Source: Planctomycetota bacterium | Lineage (GTDB): Bacteria; Planctomycetota; Planctomycetia; Pirellulales; Pirellulaceae | DNA: 64,000 nt | Reading direction: 5' to 3' | NCBI GenBank assembly: GCA_014238905.1 | Contig: JABAAE010000005.1 | Span: forward strand, 248,001 to 312,000 | Shown: positions 56,703-64,000 of the stretch, in pieces | Numbering within the stretch: position 1 is the first letter of the stretch | How the letters are laid out: each line of letters opens with the position of its first letter | Notes under the pieces: model-generated | What the model was told of the DNA's origin: nothing | Database searches by the model: none | Seen by the model: the letters and a program-made list of their open reading frames with translations, nothing else | Made by a program: the position numbers and the translations under genes

Positions 56703-58203
56703 GTTAGAGTTGACTGAGTGGCACGTCGCTAATGCGGGAATGATCAAGGCATTGATAGCCGGATCCTTTATCTCCATCGCCTGTGGCATTATTGGTTGTT
56801 TTATTGTTCTTCGCAGAATGTCATTTTTGGCAGATGCAGTAGCACACGCGATGTTGGCTGGCGTAGTCGCTTCTTACTTGATTCTCAGAGCAATTTTCGG
56901 TTTTCAGGCCAACTCAATCATTATTCTTTTGGGCGCTCTTTTTGCTGGTTTGATCACCGTCACATTGATCGGATTCGTCACCAAGGTTTCCAGGATCAAG
57001 GAAGATGCGGCCATCGGAATTATGTATACCGGAATCTTTGCACTGGGTGGCTTTTTTGCCTCCATCAAATCCTTCTCGGAATATATTGACGTCGACCTAG
57101 TCGGTTTTATTGCCGGTTCGGTGGTAGCCACCTCCCTGACTGATCTTTGGATGTTGGCCATTATCTGCTGTTTGATATTTGCAGTTGTCATCATGCTCTA
57201 TCGCCAATTGCTTTTAACCAGCTTTGACCCGGTCATGGCAGCTTCCATTGGAATCCCCGTTCTGGCCATTGACTATTTGCTAACCGCCTGCACCTCGTTA
57301 GTGGTTGTTTGTGGAGTGAATATCGTCGGAGTCATCCTGGTCGTTGCGTTGTTGATCACGCCAGCAGCCACGGCCTATCTTTTATTTGATCGGTTGCATC
57401 GCATGATCATCGCGTCGGCCGCTTTTGGCTTGATCGGTTTCTGGTCCGGCTATTTCGTTTCCATGTGGACCGGAAACGCGCCGGGTCCATCGGTCGTAGT
57501 GATGAGCACTTTTTACTTTATGATTACCTTATTCTGCGCCCCTCGATACGGGATGATTGCCGACTGGCTGAGAAAACGAAATCAGGTACCGCAGGAATTG
57601 ATCGAAGACATCATGGGTTTCATTATCAAGCATGGGGATCAAGTCGAGATTCTGGATATTGTGGGGCAGGTGTCGTTACCCGGGTTTTCAGCCCGCTCAG
57701 CCTTGCAGAGACTGGAAAAAGACGGTCTGGTAAAAATGACCGGCACAATGGTCGCCTTAACCCCTCAGGGTCAAAGAACGGCAAAAAAACTACAAAGGGC
57801 ACATCGCCTCTGGGAATCGTATCTTGAATCCACTGGAATGTCGGCCGATCAAGTTCACCAGACCGCTCACGTCTTGGAACATGTCAATGACGAGGAGGCC
57901 GTCGATTACCTCGACCACAAACTGGGTCACCCGTTAACCGATCCACATGGTGCGGAAATACCGGAGGACTTCATCCATATCGAAAGTGGAGAAATCCACC
58001 TCAGCCTTCTGCGTCAGGGAGACATGGCAATTATTGAAGATCCCGGCCCGGCCGGAACCACCATGGGAATCCAAAAGGGAATGCACGTCGAAGTGGGCCC
58101 TCGATCTGATGGCAATCACTGGACTGCCCTGGTTGTCGAAACCGGTAAAAACCTCGTCCTTTCGCATTCCGAGGCAGACAAGATCATCGTGAAAAAACGG
58201 TAA
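56695..58203 (+). CDS. Metal ABC permease fused to DtxR/MntR-like repressor (YtgCR-like)
   Basis: The start is the ATG at 56695 inside the ATPase stop, giving 502 aa. Residues 1 to about 280 are a TroC/ZnuB-type permease with eight or so helices (CFIVLRRMSFLADAVAHAMLAG, ALLITPAATAYLLF). From about 285 the protein becomes soluble. It has a winged helix (DIVGQVSLPGFSARSALQRLEKDGLV, then LTPQGQ), a DtxR dimerisation and metal domain (RAHRLWESYL, HQTAHVLEHV, GHPLTDPHG), and an FeoA/SH3-like tail (about 430-500, LRQGDMAIIEDPGP). The same fusion is known as YtgCR in Chlamydia, where the repressor part is released by cleavage. No separate metalloregulator or second permease gene follows. Confidence 0.93.
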   Translation: MDKLELTEWHVANAGMIKALIAGSFISIACGIIGCFIVLRRMSFLADAVAHAMLAGVVASYLILRAIFGFQANSIIILLGALFAGLITVTLIGFVTKVSRIKEDAAIGIMYTGIFALGGFFASIKSFSEYIDVDLVGFIAGSVVATSLTDLWMLAIICCLIFAVVIMLYRQLLLTSFDPVMAASIGIPVLAIDYLLTACTSLVVVCGVNIVGVILVVALLITPAATAYLLFDRLHRMIIASAAFGLIGFWSGYFVSMWTGNAPGPSVVVMSTFYFMITLFCAPRYGMIADWLRKRNQVPQELIEDIMGFIIKHGDQVEILDIVGQVSLPGFSARSALQRLEKDGLVKMTGTMVALTPQGQRTAKKLQRAHRLWESYLESTGMSADQVHQTAHVLEHVNDEEAVDYLDHKLGHPLTDPHGAEIPEDFIHIESGEIHLSLLRQGDMAIIEDPGPAGTTMGIQKGMHVEVGPRSDGNHWTALVVETGKNLVLSHSEADKIIVKKR

Positions 58204-58933
58204 ATTCGATGATTCGCTCACAACCAACCGAGGCATCATTATACGGTCGGTCACAGGAAAAGTGAGAAACAGTCCGCATCCAAGTTGGAAAAAAATTCCA
58301 ATTCACCAATCGCTTGCCAGCGTAACGCGGTTTTTAAAATGATTGTTGTAGAGACCTCTAATTCACGGTTCCCGATATTCCATCAATGATGATGAATTAC
58401 CGACGCCTTGGTTTCCTATCCCTTGTAGCCTGTTGGTTGGCTTTGGGTGTATAGTCCTGAGAATTCACAGGAGGTAGTTAAACCGATATCAACGAGCAAA
58501 ATCGGGGAGGAAGATTCACCCCAACGAAACGTCTCGCCATCCATCAAACAAGCCTGCCCTTGGTCGCATTGTCACCACTCAAGGTGGTGATCAATGATTT
58601 TTCTGTCCCCTCAAACTTTTCCGCTGGCCCGTCTTTTCCGGACCGTTGGCGATTTCATTTGTTAAGCGATCAAAGGAGCGACCTGACGCCACCGAGGATC
58701 CACCTCCGGTAAAACAGGGCGGGCGAGGATAAGCCGTGCGGATGAACCCCCTGCTGCGTGGCTGCCGCGAGAGCTGGGAACGTGAATCTTCCTTCCTACC
58801 CAACTCAGCAAACCAGCTTCAGAAAAGAGGGCGAAAGTGGCTCAAAACCGCCCCAACATCGGCATGAAAACCAATAGCCTCAGCCAACCAGCCAGTCCAT
58901 TTGGGATGCTGTTCCGGTTGCCAAAAGACTGGA
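58204..58933. other. 730-bp region without a convincing gene
   Basis: The region holds a micro-ORF resembling a truncated signal peptide (58386-58454), an isolated AGGAGGT with no start codon behind it at about 58470-58476, and a 7-bp hairpin (TCACCAC/GTGGTGA, 58572-58590) with a weak T-rich stretch 3'. Remaining open frames are short and lack coding character. It looks like decayed coding DNA plus the 3' end of the metal-importer transcript. Confidence 0.6.
58386..58454 (+). pseudogene. Probable remnant of a small secreted or lipoprotein gene
   Basis: Three ATG codons in a row are followed by NYRRLGFLSLVACWLALGV and a TAG. This is a good signal-peptide or lipoprotein leader (basic start, hydrophobic core), but it stops before any cleavage site or mature part, and a TGA follows two codons later. 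It suggests a gene lost by mutation, though a 22-aa membrane peptide is possible. Confidence 0.35.
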
Positions 58934-60196
58934 TTACTTCAAGGTAGGGCGATTAATTCCAACCGCTCCCAGTTCTGCCGGAACGTATTTCAATTGAAAT
59001 TCATGGCGACCAAAACTGACAACATCTTCCGGGCCCAAGACGCCTTTGTCGACCCTTTTACCATTAATCTTGATTCCATTGGAGCTCTCCAGATCCTTCA
59101 CACACCACCACCCCTCCTCGACGAATAATTGGCAATGATGCGCTGAAACATCCGAATGAGGAATCATAACGTGACAGGACTTGCGGCGGCCGACCAGAAT
59201 CCGCCGATTTTTCAACTCGGTTTCCCGACCGGATTGCAAAGCAATCAACCGCCCATAAAGCAGAGGCTTCGGTTCGTCTTCGGCAATTTCAGGAACTCGG
59301 GTGTCGCTGTCACGACGCTTGCCGAGATATTTTACCATCGTGACTTCATTACCTTTTGCGTTGAATTTGACCTCATCCATAAAATGTCGCATCAGGATCA
59401 GGCCCCTCCCACCTTCGTTCAGCGTTTCCTCCGTGGAAACATCGAAACCACCACCGTCATCACGAACGATGAAACTGACTCGATTTGTTTTCACTTGCAC
59501 TAGCACCTTAATTTTTCGGTTACTAAAAAAGGAATTATTCAACCGTTCTTGAAGAATGGCATTCAGTCCTGCATCAGGCAATTCATCCCCAGCTGGGATC
59601 GGGAAGGAATTCCCAACCTCAAGATTCCCGTGGTAAAGCGCATTTAGCAGTGCCTGTTCCAGACAGACGGTGATCCGTAATCGTTCAACGGTTTCACAGT
59701 CCGCAATTCCTTTAATGGTCTGTTGGGCAAGATCGACCAGAGGCGGAATCAGAGCGGCATCACTATCCAATTCAAATTTGAATTCTGTTTTCAACGTGTG
59801 TTGAGCCAGTTTTTCGTAACTTCGCTCGGATTGCATCAATGCCCATACGTTCCTGATGGTCTCGGTCAGTTTTTTGGAGATACTCGTTTTTGGAACATAA
59901 CCGGCAGCCCCCTCGTTTAACGCGGCCGAAGCGATGTCCTCGCTTCCATGAGCTGTCACCAAGATGGCCGGAATATCGGGAAAGTCGCCATTGATCGACC
60001 GGACCAAACTCAGTCCGTCTTTATCCGGCATTTGTAAATCGGTGACGACGATATCGATCATTCCCTGACGCATCTGGTCCAATGCATCCTGAGCGGTTTC
60101 GGCAGTCCAGACATCGAAATCCGCTTCCTTTGACAATAAGCCATCCATCAACTGGCGATCAATCGCCGAATCGTCGACTATCAAAATGGAAACCAT
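58934..60196 (-). CDS. Response regulator with receiver, HATPase (RsbW-like) and FHA domains
   Basis: The start is the ATG at 60196 with AGAGGTG upstream; the longer frame to 60280 is unlikely. The 420-aa protein has three parts. Residues 3-120 form a receiver with the acidic pocket DD (about 8-9), the phospho-acceptor Asp53 in VVTDLQMPD, Thr81 and Lys103. Residues about 135-295 form a GHKL ATPase of the anti-sigma type (CLEQALLNALYHGN N-box, VRDDGGGFDVS, EGGRGLILMRHFMDEV). Residues about 330-405 form an FHA domain (RRILVGRRKSCHVMIPHSDVSAHHC, SSNGIKING) that would read phospho-threonine. It lacks a kinase dimerisation domain, so phosphate must come from another kinase. It stands alone, before the adaptor/permease genes. 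The target is unknown. Confidence 0.92.
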   Translation of the reverse strand: MVSILIVDDSAIDRQLMDGLLSKEADFDVWTAETAQDALDQMRQGMIDIVVTDLQMPDKDGLSLVRSINGDFPDIPAILVTAHGSEDIASAALNEGAAGYVPKTSISKKLTETIRNVWALMQSERSYEKLAQHTLKTEFKFELDSDAALIPPLVDLAQQTIKGIADCETVERLRITVCLEQALLNALYHGNLEVGNSFPIPAGDELPDAGLNAILQERLNNSFFSNRKIKVLVQVKTNRVSFIVRDDGGGFDVSTEETLNEGGRGLILMRHFMDEVKFNAKGNEVTMVKYLGKRRDSDTRVPEIAEDEPKPLLYGRLIALQSGRETELKNRRILVGRRKSCHVMIPHSDVSAHHCQLFVEEGWWCVKDLESSNGIKINGKRVDKGVLGPEDVVSFGRHEFQLKYVPAELGAVGINRPTLK

Positions 60197-60450
60197 TGAG
60201 GCACCTCTTCCCTTGTTGAAAATAGGACATCCCTCGTTGAACAGAGGTATTTTATCCGAAAATCCAACGTCAAAATACATTGTCGTCGTGAATTATTCTT
60301 CAGTAGATTTTCCCAGAACGGAACCGCCAAGACTTTACTTACTGCTGTTGCGACATAAACTACGTAAAAAGGGGAGTTTACAGAATCTACTGAAGCCCCC
60401 CTTATTCTAACCCAATCCACGAAATTCCGAACTGTTTTTGAATAAAACCT

Positions 60451-61581
60451 ATGTTGACCTCAAAAATCCTCTGGAACTCCGTTTTTATCGTACTGGGAGT
60501 CGCCCTAGGGCTTTTTATCAATAAGATCTGGGAACCCCAAGAGCGTTTACCAAGCGATTCGCCACCCACCCAAGACGGTATTGAGACGGTCTTATGTGAG
60601 GGACGTCTTATGCCATTGGGCGGTATTCGAAAAGTCGCAACGATACCCGGCAGAAGAATTTCGGTTTTAAATGTGGCTGTTGGCTCAGTCGTTGAGGCAG
60701 GTCAAACCAAACTTTGCGTGATGGAAGATGAGCAGACACTCTTGTTGCAATGGCAACTGGCAGAATCCCGTCGCGACGATGCCCCGTTAGGCATCCAGCA
60801 ACGAAAACTTGCGGCTCAGCTCAATCGAGCCGAAGCATCAGCGGCATTGGCACTCGCCCGATTCAATCAAGAAAAATATGCCGATGATTCCCCCGAAGTC
60901 AGTAATGCGGACCAGCAAATTGAGGCCTCTCAAAAGAAACTGGAGCGACTCAAGAGTTTGGCCAAAGCTCCTTCAACCTCCGGTTTTATTTCCGTTCAGG
61001 ATGTGATCGACCAGGAATTACAGCTCCAGCAGGCAAAAAACGAAAAGCGAGGGATGCAAGAGGCGACCAATCTGGCCGTTGAGTCTGCTCAAGAAACTTT
61101 CCAACTGACCAAGGAGTTGGTTGAATTAGCAGAAAACACAAGTCGCAACGGAAAAACTCTGGATCTGGTGGCAGCATCCGCTAAAGCCCAATATGAGAAT
61201 TCCATTTTACTCGCCCCGGTCAGTGGCGAGGTAATACGAGTTCACCTCAAAAATGGAGATTTGGTATCCAACCTTCCTTTGCTGGAAATTGCTAATGTTG
61301 AAACCATGACCGTCCAAGCGGAAGTCTTTAATGCCAGCTTGGGCCTTATCCGGGTTGACCAAGCGGTCAAAATCACAAGCCCAGCCTTTCCCGAAGTCAT
61401 GACTGGCAAAGTCACCGCCAAAAGCAATTATATCGGTGGGGCTTCGTTACAGAATCCCAACCCCTTTGCGATGGTCGATCAGGAAACCGCCATTGTCACC
61501 ATCGAAATCGACCCCGATTTTTCAGAAACGGCGAGAAAGTACATTAACCTTCAGGTCTCGGTTGAATTTGAGGTCCGTTAG
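60451..61581 (+). CDS. DevB/HlyD-family periplasmic adaptor protein
   Basis: This 376-aa protein has one N-terminal membrane helix (about residues 7-25), then a lipoyl/barrel-sandwich half (VATIPGRRISVLNVAVGSVVEAGQTKLCVMED). A long alpha-helical hairpin follows (about 100-235, rich in Gln, Glu, Leu, Lys), then the return half (ENSILLAPVSGEVIRVHLKNGDLVSNLPLLEIAN) and a beta-barrel domain to the end. It is the membrane-fusion part of a DevBCA-type ABC exporter. Two permease genes follow on the same strand; the ATPase gene would lie beyond the window. Confidence 0.92.
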   Translation: MLTSKILWNSVFIVLGVALGLFINKIWEPQERLPSDSPPTQDGIETVLCEGRLMPLGGIRKVATIPGRRISVLNVAVGSVVEAGQTKLCVMEDEQTLLLQWQLAESRRDDAPLGIQQRKLAAQLNRAEASAALALARFNQEKYADDSPEVSNADQQIEASQKKLERLKSLAKAPSTSGFISVQDVIDQELQLQQAKNEKRGMQEATNLAVESAQETFQLTKELVELAENTSRNGKTLDLVAASAKAQYENSILLAPVSGEVIRVHLKNGDLVSNLPLLEIANVETMTVQAEVFNASLGLIRVDQAVKITSPAFPEVMTGKVTAKSNYIGGASLQNPNPFAMVDQETAIVTIEIDPDFSETARKYINLQVSVEFEVR

Positions 61582-61685
61582 CTAACGTCAAAGTTCACCA
61601 GTTGAAAAATGTCTATCAACGACCTTAACTCCGATTCCACCTCCATCCGTTTTCCGTCCGCCAGGCCCTTCCCAAATCCAATTCA

Positions 61686-62846
61686 ATGGCGACCAATCTT
61701 GCCTTTGCCAACATCAGAAGCAGCGGAACGAGGTCGGTGGTCTCGGTTTCTGGTATTGGAGTTTCGGTCATTCTTATTTTCATGCAACTTGGTTTTCGAG
61801 GAGCAGTCGAAAACACCGCAACCATGATTTTTGAAAAGATGGATTTTGACCTGTTGATTCGGTCAAAAGACTACCTGCATTTCGTCGACAGTCGCCAAAT
61901 CCCCCGCAACTTGGCAACCAAAACCGGCCAGTTTCCAGAGGTACTATCCAGTGAACCGTTTATGGTATCGATGGGCAATTGGCGTCACCCAAAAGGAAAA
62001 AGAATTAGGGGTATCGTCATCATGGGAATTCCCTATGGAACGACTCCATTTACGGATCCCGAAGTAAAGACCAACACCTTAAAGCTGACGTCAGACCGAT
62101 TTGTTTTGATTGATCGCCGCACCCACCATGAATTCGGCCCGGAGGAATTGTCCAAATTCGGCGATCCGGACATCGGTGTCGTGACCAACGTCAACAACCG
62201 TTCGATTGAGATAGTTGGACACTTTGAGATTGGCGCCGGACTGACCGCCAATGGAGCATTGATCACCAGCGAGATCGGATTTTCACGACTGGTTCCCCAA
62301 GACACTCGCCAAAAGGCATCGATGATCCTGGTCAAGTTAAAGCCATCAGCTTCTATTGATCAAACCGCAGAAAAAATCCGTGAATTGATTAGCAGCGAAG
62401 ATCACGCCGAAGTCTTTACCCGGCCGGAGGTGCTCAAGGCAGAACTGACACGCTGGATCGATCAGACCCCATTGGGATTTGTTTTTCAATTGGGAGTGAT
62501 CGTTTCATTCATTGTTGGATCGGCCATTGTTTTCATGGTTCTCTCCAATGATGTGTCCAATCGATTACCGGAATACGCCACCCTCAAGGCCATGGGATAC
62601 ACCAATAATTTCTTGGCTGGCATCGTTTTCAGCCAAGCGACCTACTTGGCATGTTTGGCATTTGTCCCGGCCTTACTCTTTTCATGGGCTCTTTACCAAA
62701 TTACCAGTCTTTTGGCAAACGTACCGATCGAAATGACTTCGTCGCGGGTTCTTTTTGTTTTTGGATTGTCTCTTATCATGTGCTGGTTTTCTGGACTCGG
62801 TGCATTGAAAAAACTCTGGCAGGCCGAACCGGCATCCCTTTTTTAA
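61686..62846 (+). CDS. FtsX/MacB-like ABC permease (DevC type), first copy
   Basis: This 386-aa protein has an N-terminal helix (SVVSVSGIGVSVILIFMQLGF, about residues 17-37), a large extracytoplasmic domain (about 45-265), and three C-terminal helices (about 270-375). NRLPEYATLKAMGYTNNFL is the typical cytoplasmic coupling motif between helices 2 and 3. This is the DevC/FtsX topology. It forms a unit with the adaptor gene (104-bp gap) and the second permease. No SD is evident before the ATG. Confidence 0.9.
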   Translation: MATNLAFANIRSSGTRSVVSVSGIGVSVILIFMQLGFRGAVENTATMIFEKMDFDLLIRSKDYLHFVDSRQIPRNLATKTGQFPEVLSSEPFMVSMGNWRHPKGKRIRGIVIMGIPYGTTPFTDPEVKTNTLKLTSDRFVLIDRRTHHEFGPEELSKFGDPDIGVVTNVNNRSIEIVGHFEIGAGLTANGALITSEIGFSRLVPQDTRQKASMILVKLKPSASIDQTAEKIRELISSEDHAEVFTRPEVLKAELTRWIDQTPLGFVFQLGVIVSFIVGSAIVFMVLSNDVSNRLPEYATLKAMGYTNNFLAGIVFSQATYLACLAFVPALLFSWALYQITSLLANVPIEMTSSRVLFVFGLSLIMCWFSGLGALKKLWQAEPASLF

Positions 62847-62904
62847 AGATTTTTTGAGGACCTTAGTCTAAAACAACCTAATCGCAATGTAGTTCCAACC
62901 CAAC

Positions 62905-64000
62905 ATGAAAACCCCTATCGCCTGGCGAAACCTGACCCACAACAAACGAAAACTGGCCGTTGCCATTGCCGGTGTCGCGTTTGCTGTTGTTTTGATGTTT
63001 CAACAAACGGGTTTTGAAAATGCCTTATTTGATAGCACCGTTGAAGTTGTCAAACAGACTCGCTGTGATTTACTGTTATTGAATCCCGCCCGATTCTCAT
63101 TGTCCAGCGAGTTACGTTTCAACAGAAACCATCTTCAATTGGCAGCCGGCGTGGAAGGGATCAAATCGGCTCATCCGCTTTTTATCGATAACACCGTCGC
63201 CCTCTTCCATGCGAAAGAACCGACCAATCCGCCTAAACCTCGTCCCATCCGGGTTCTTGGCGTAGACCCCAAGAAAGCTCTCTTTCATTCGGTAGAAATC
63301 ACCGCCCAAATGCCAAAACTGGAAGAACCCGACACCGCGCTGATTGATCGTTTAAGCAAGCCGGAATTTGGATTTTCTTTTCAAGACCGCCAGTTGGTGG
63401 GTAACACACAGGGATCGCTATTAGGACATCCGCTCGAAATGGTCGGAACCTTCAAAATGGGAAGAGATTTTGCCCACGAGGGAAACCTGATTGTCAGCCA
63501 AAAAAACTTCAGTAAGTATTTCCAATATCGAGGCGCTGACCCTCTGGCGGTAGTCGATCTTGGCTTAATTCAACTGGATGATCCAGGCGAGAGCGACTTA
63601 GTCCTGCGCCGCCTTGGCGACCTTATGCCAGAAGGGGTCACCGTCGTTACCAAAGAAGACTTCATTCAAAGAGAGGTTGGATTCTGGTCGGCCAGCACGC
63701 CCATCGGCATCATTTTTAAAATCGGTACCGTCATGGGTTTTCTGGTGGGAACCATCATTTGTTATCAGATCCTGGCGACCGATATTTCCGACCATCTCTC
63801 CGAATTGGCAACGCTCAAAGCCATGGGCTATGGAACCGCTTATTTTCGGCGTTTAGTGATCACTGAGTCACTGATTCTCTCTGGGCTGGGTTTTGTCCCC
63901 GGTTTATTATTGAGTTTGGTTGTTTTTGAAATCAACGCCCAAGCCACAGGGCTTATCATGGCAATGACTGTTCCCCGGGCAATGTTCATTCTTCTGCTCA
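62905..64000 (+). CDS. FtsX/MacB-like ABC permease (DevC type), second copy, 3' end beyond window
   Basis: The frame begins at an ATG (MKTPIAWRNLTHNKRKLAVAIAG) and runs off the window edge after about 365 codons. An N-terminal helix (FAVVLMFQQTGFENAL), an extracytoplasmic domain and C-terminal helices with LSELATLKAMGYGTAYFRR match the previous gene's layout but not its sequence in detail, so the two probably form a heterodimeric permease. It is 58 bp after the first copy. Confidence 0.9.
   Translation, partial: MKTPIAWRNLTHNKRKLAVAIAGVAFAVVLMFQQTGFENALFDSTVEVVKQTRCDLLLLNPARFSLSSELRFNRNHLQLAAGVEGIKSAHPLFIDNTVALFHAKEPTNPPKPRPIRVLGVDPKKALFHSVEITAQMPKLEEPDTALIDRLSKPEFGFSFQDRQLVGNTQGSLLGHPLEMVGTFKMGRDFAHEGNLIVSQKNFSKYFQYRGADPLAVVDLGLIQLDDPGESDLVLRRLGDLMPEGVTVVTKEDFIQREVGFWSASTPIGIIFKIGTVMGFLVGTIICYQILATDISDHLSELATLKAMGYGTAYFRRLVITESLILSGLGFVPGLLLSLVVFEINAQATGLIMAMTVPRAMFILLL

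Noticed and set aside
58572..58590. 7-bp hairpin TCACCAC/GTGGTGA as terminator of the metal-importer operon
   Set aside because: The T-rich stretch starts several bases after the stem and is weak, and the hairpin is about 370 bp after the last stop.
58591..58803. 70-codon minus-strand frame in the gap before the response-regulator gene
   Set aside because: Composition (Arg, Ser, Pro rich, no domain pattern) and lack of SD make it unlikely to be a gene.
61609..61827. 72-codon frame before and across the start of the first DevC-like permease, considered as a frameshifted N-terminus
   Set aside because: The permease frame already has a complete N-terminal helix from its own ATG, so no extra segment is needed.

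Overview
The window reads as a chromosomal segment of a planctomycete (phylum Planctomycetota, PVC superphylum). Four marks support this: a DUF1501 gene beside a DUF1549/DUF1553 (PSCyt-type) gene, a formylglycine-type sulfatase, very large secreted or membrane-anchored proteins of lineage-restricted type, and a bacterial methenyl-tetrahydromethanopterin cyclohydrolase. I see no rRNA, tRNA, prophage, transposase or CRISPR array. Both ends cut a gene. Many genes appear to start at TTG or GTG, so several starts were placed from Shine-Dalgarno (SD) spacing and domain boundaries.

Layout. 1-6 kb (minus): DUF1501 and PSCyt genes, then an HtrA-type protease overlapping a CE15-like esterase. 6.3-9.9 kb: a secreted HEAT/propeller protein, a small unknown gene with a terminator-like hairpin directly in front of it, and an inositol-monophosphatase-family enzyme. 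10-19 kb: two overlapping genes for giant exported proteins (1055 and 1987 aa); the second looks like two modules joined in frame. 19-29 kb (minus): an SLC1-type symporter with an extra Ig-like domain, a BNR-propeller protein carrying a PDZ domain, and a run of SDR, dapF, a lysophospholipid-acyltransferase-like gene and an acyl-CoA dehydrogenase. 29-34 kb: a secreted alpha/beta hydrolase, an unknown gene and a sulfatase. 34.4-35.9 kb: a gene-poor stretch with four different short tandem repeats. 36-38 kb: an ATP-grasp ligase and mch (H4MPT-linked C1 metabolism). 38-42 kb: a secreted Gly-rich protein, a GT2 glycosyltransferase and an abutting FAD oxidoreductase. 42-47 kb: an SDR divergent from an IlvD/Edd sugar-acid dehydratase, a PDZ protein and an SDR lacking the catalytic Tyr. 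47.6-54 kb: a photolyase/renalase-like fusion, a GNAT acetyltransferase, and a YhaN/SMC-like protein with broken ATPase motifs and a DUF4332 tail. 54.4-58.2 kb: a metal ABC importer operon whose permease is fused to a DtxR/MntR-like repressor, as in chlamydial YtgCR. 58.9-60.2 kb: a receiver/HATPase/FHA regulator. 60.4-64 kb: a DevB-like adaptor and two DevC/FtsX-like permeases.

Themes. Several genes fit breakdown of sulfated or glucuronoylated plant or algal polysaccharide (CE15 esterase, secreted hydrolase, sulfatase, aldonate dehydratase plus SDR). The strongest unusual items are the self-regulating metal importer with an unknown coupled gene, the probable pseudo-ATPase, the photolyase fusion, the SLC1 carrier with an Ig-like insertion, and the multi-repeat intergenic region. 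All functional calls come from reading motifs; no database search was run.
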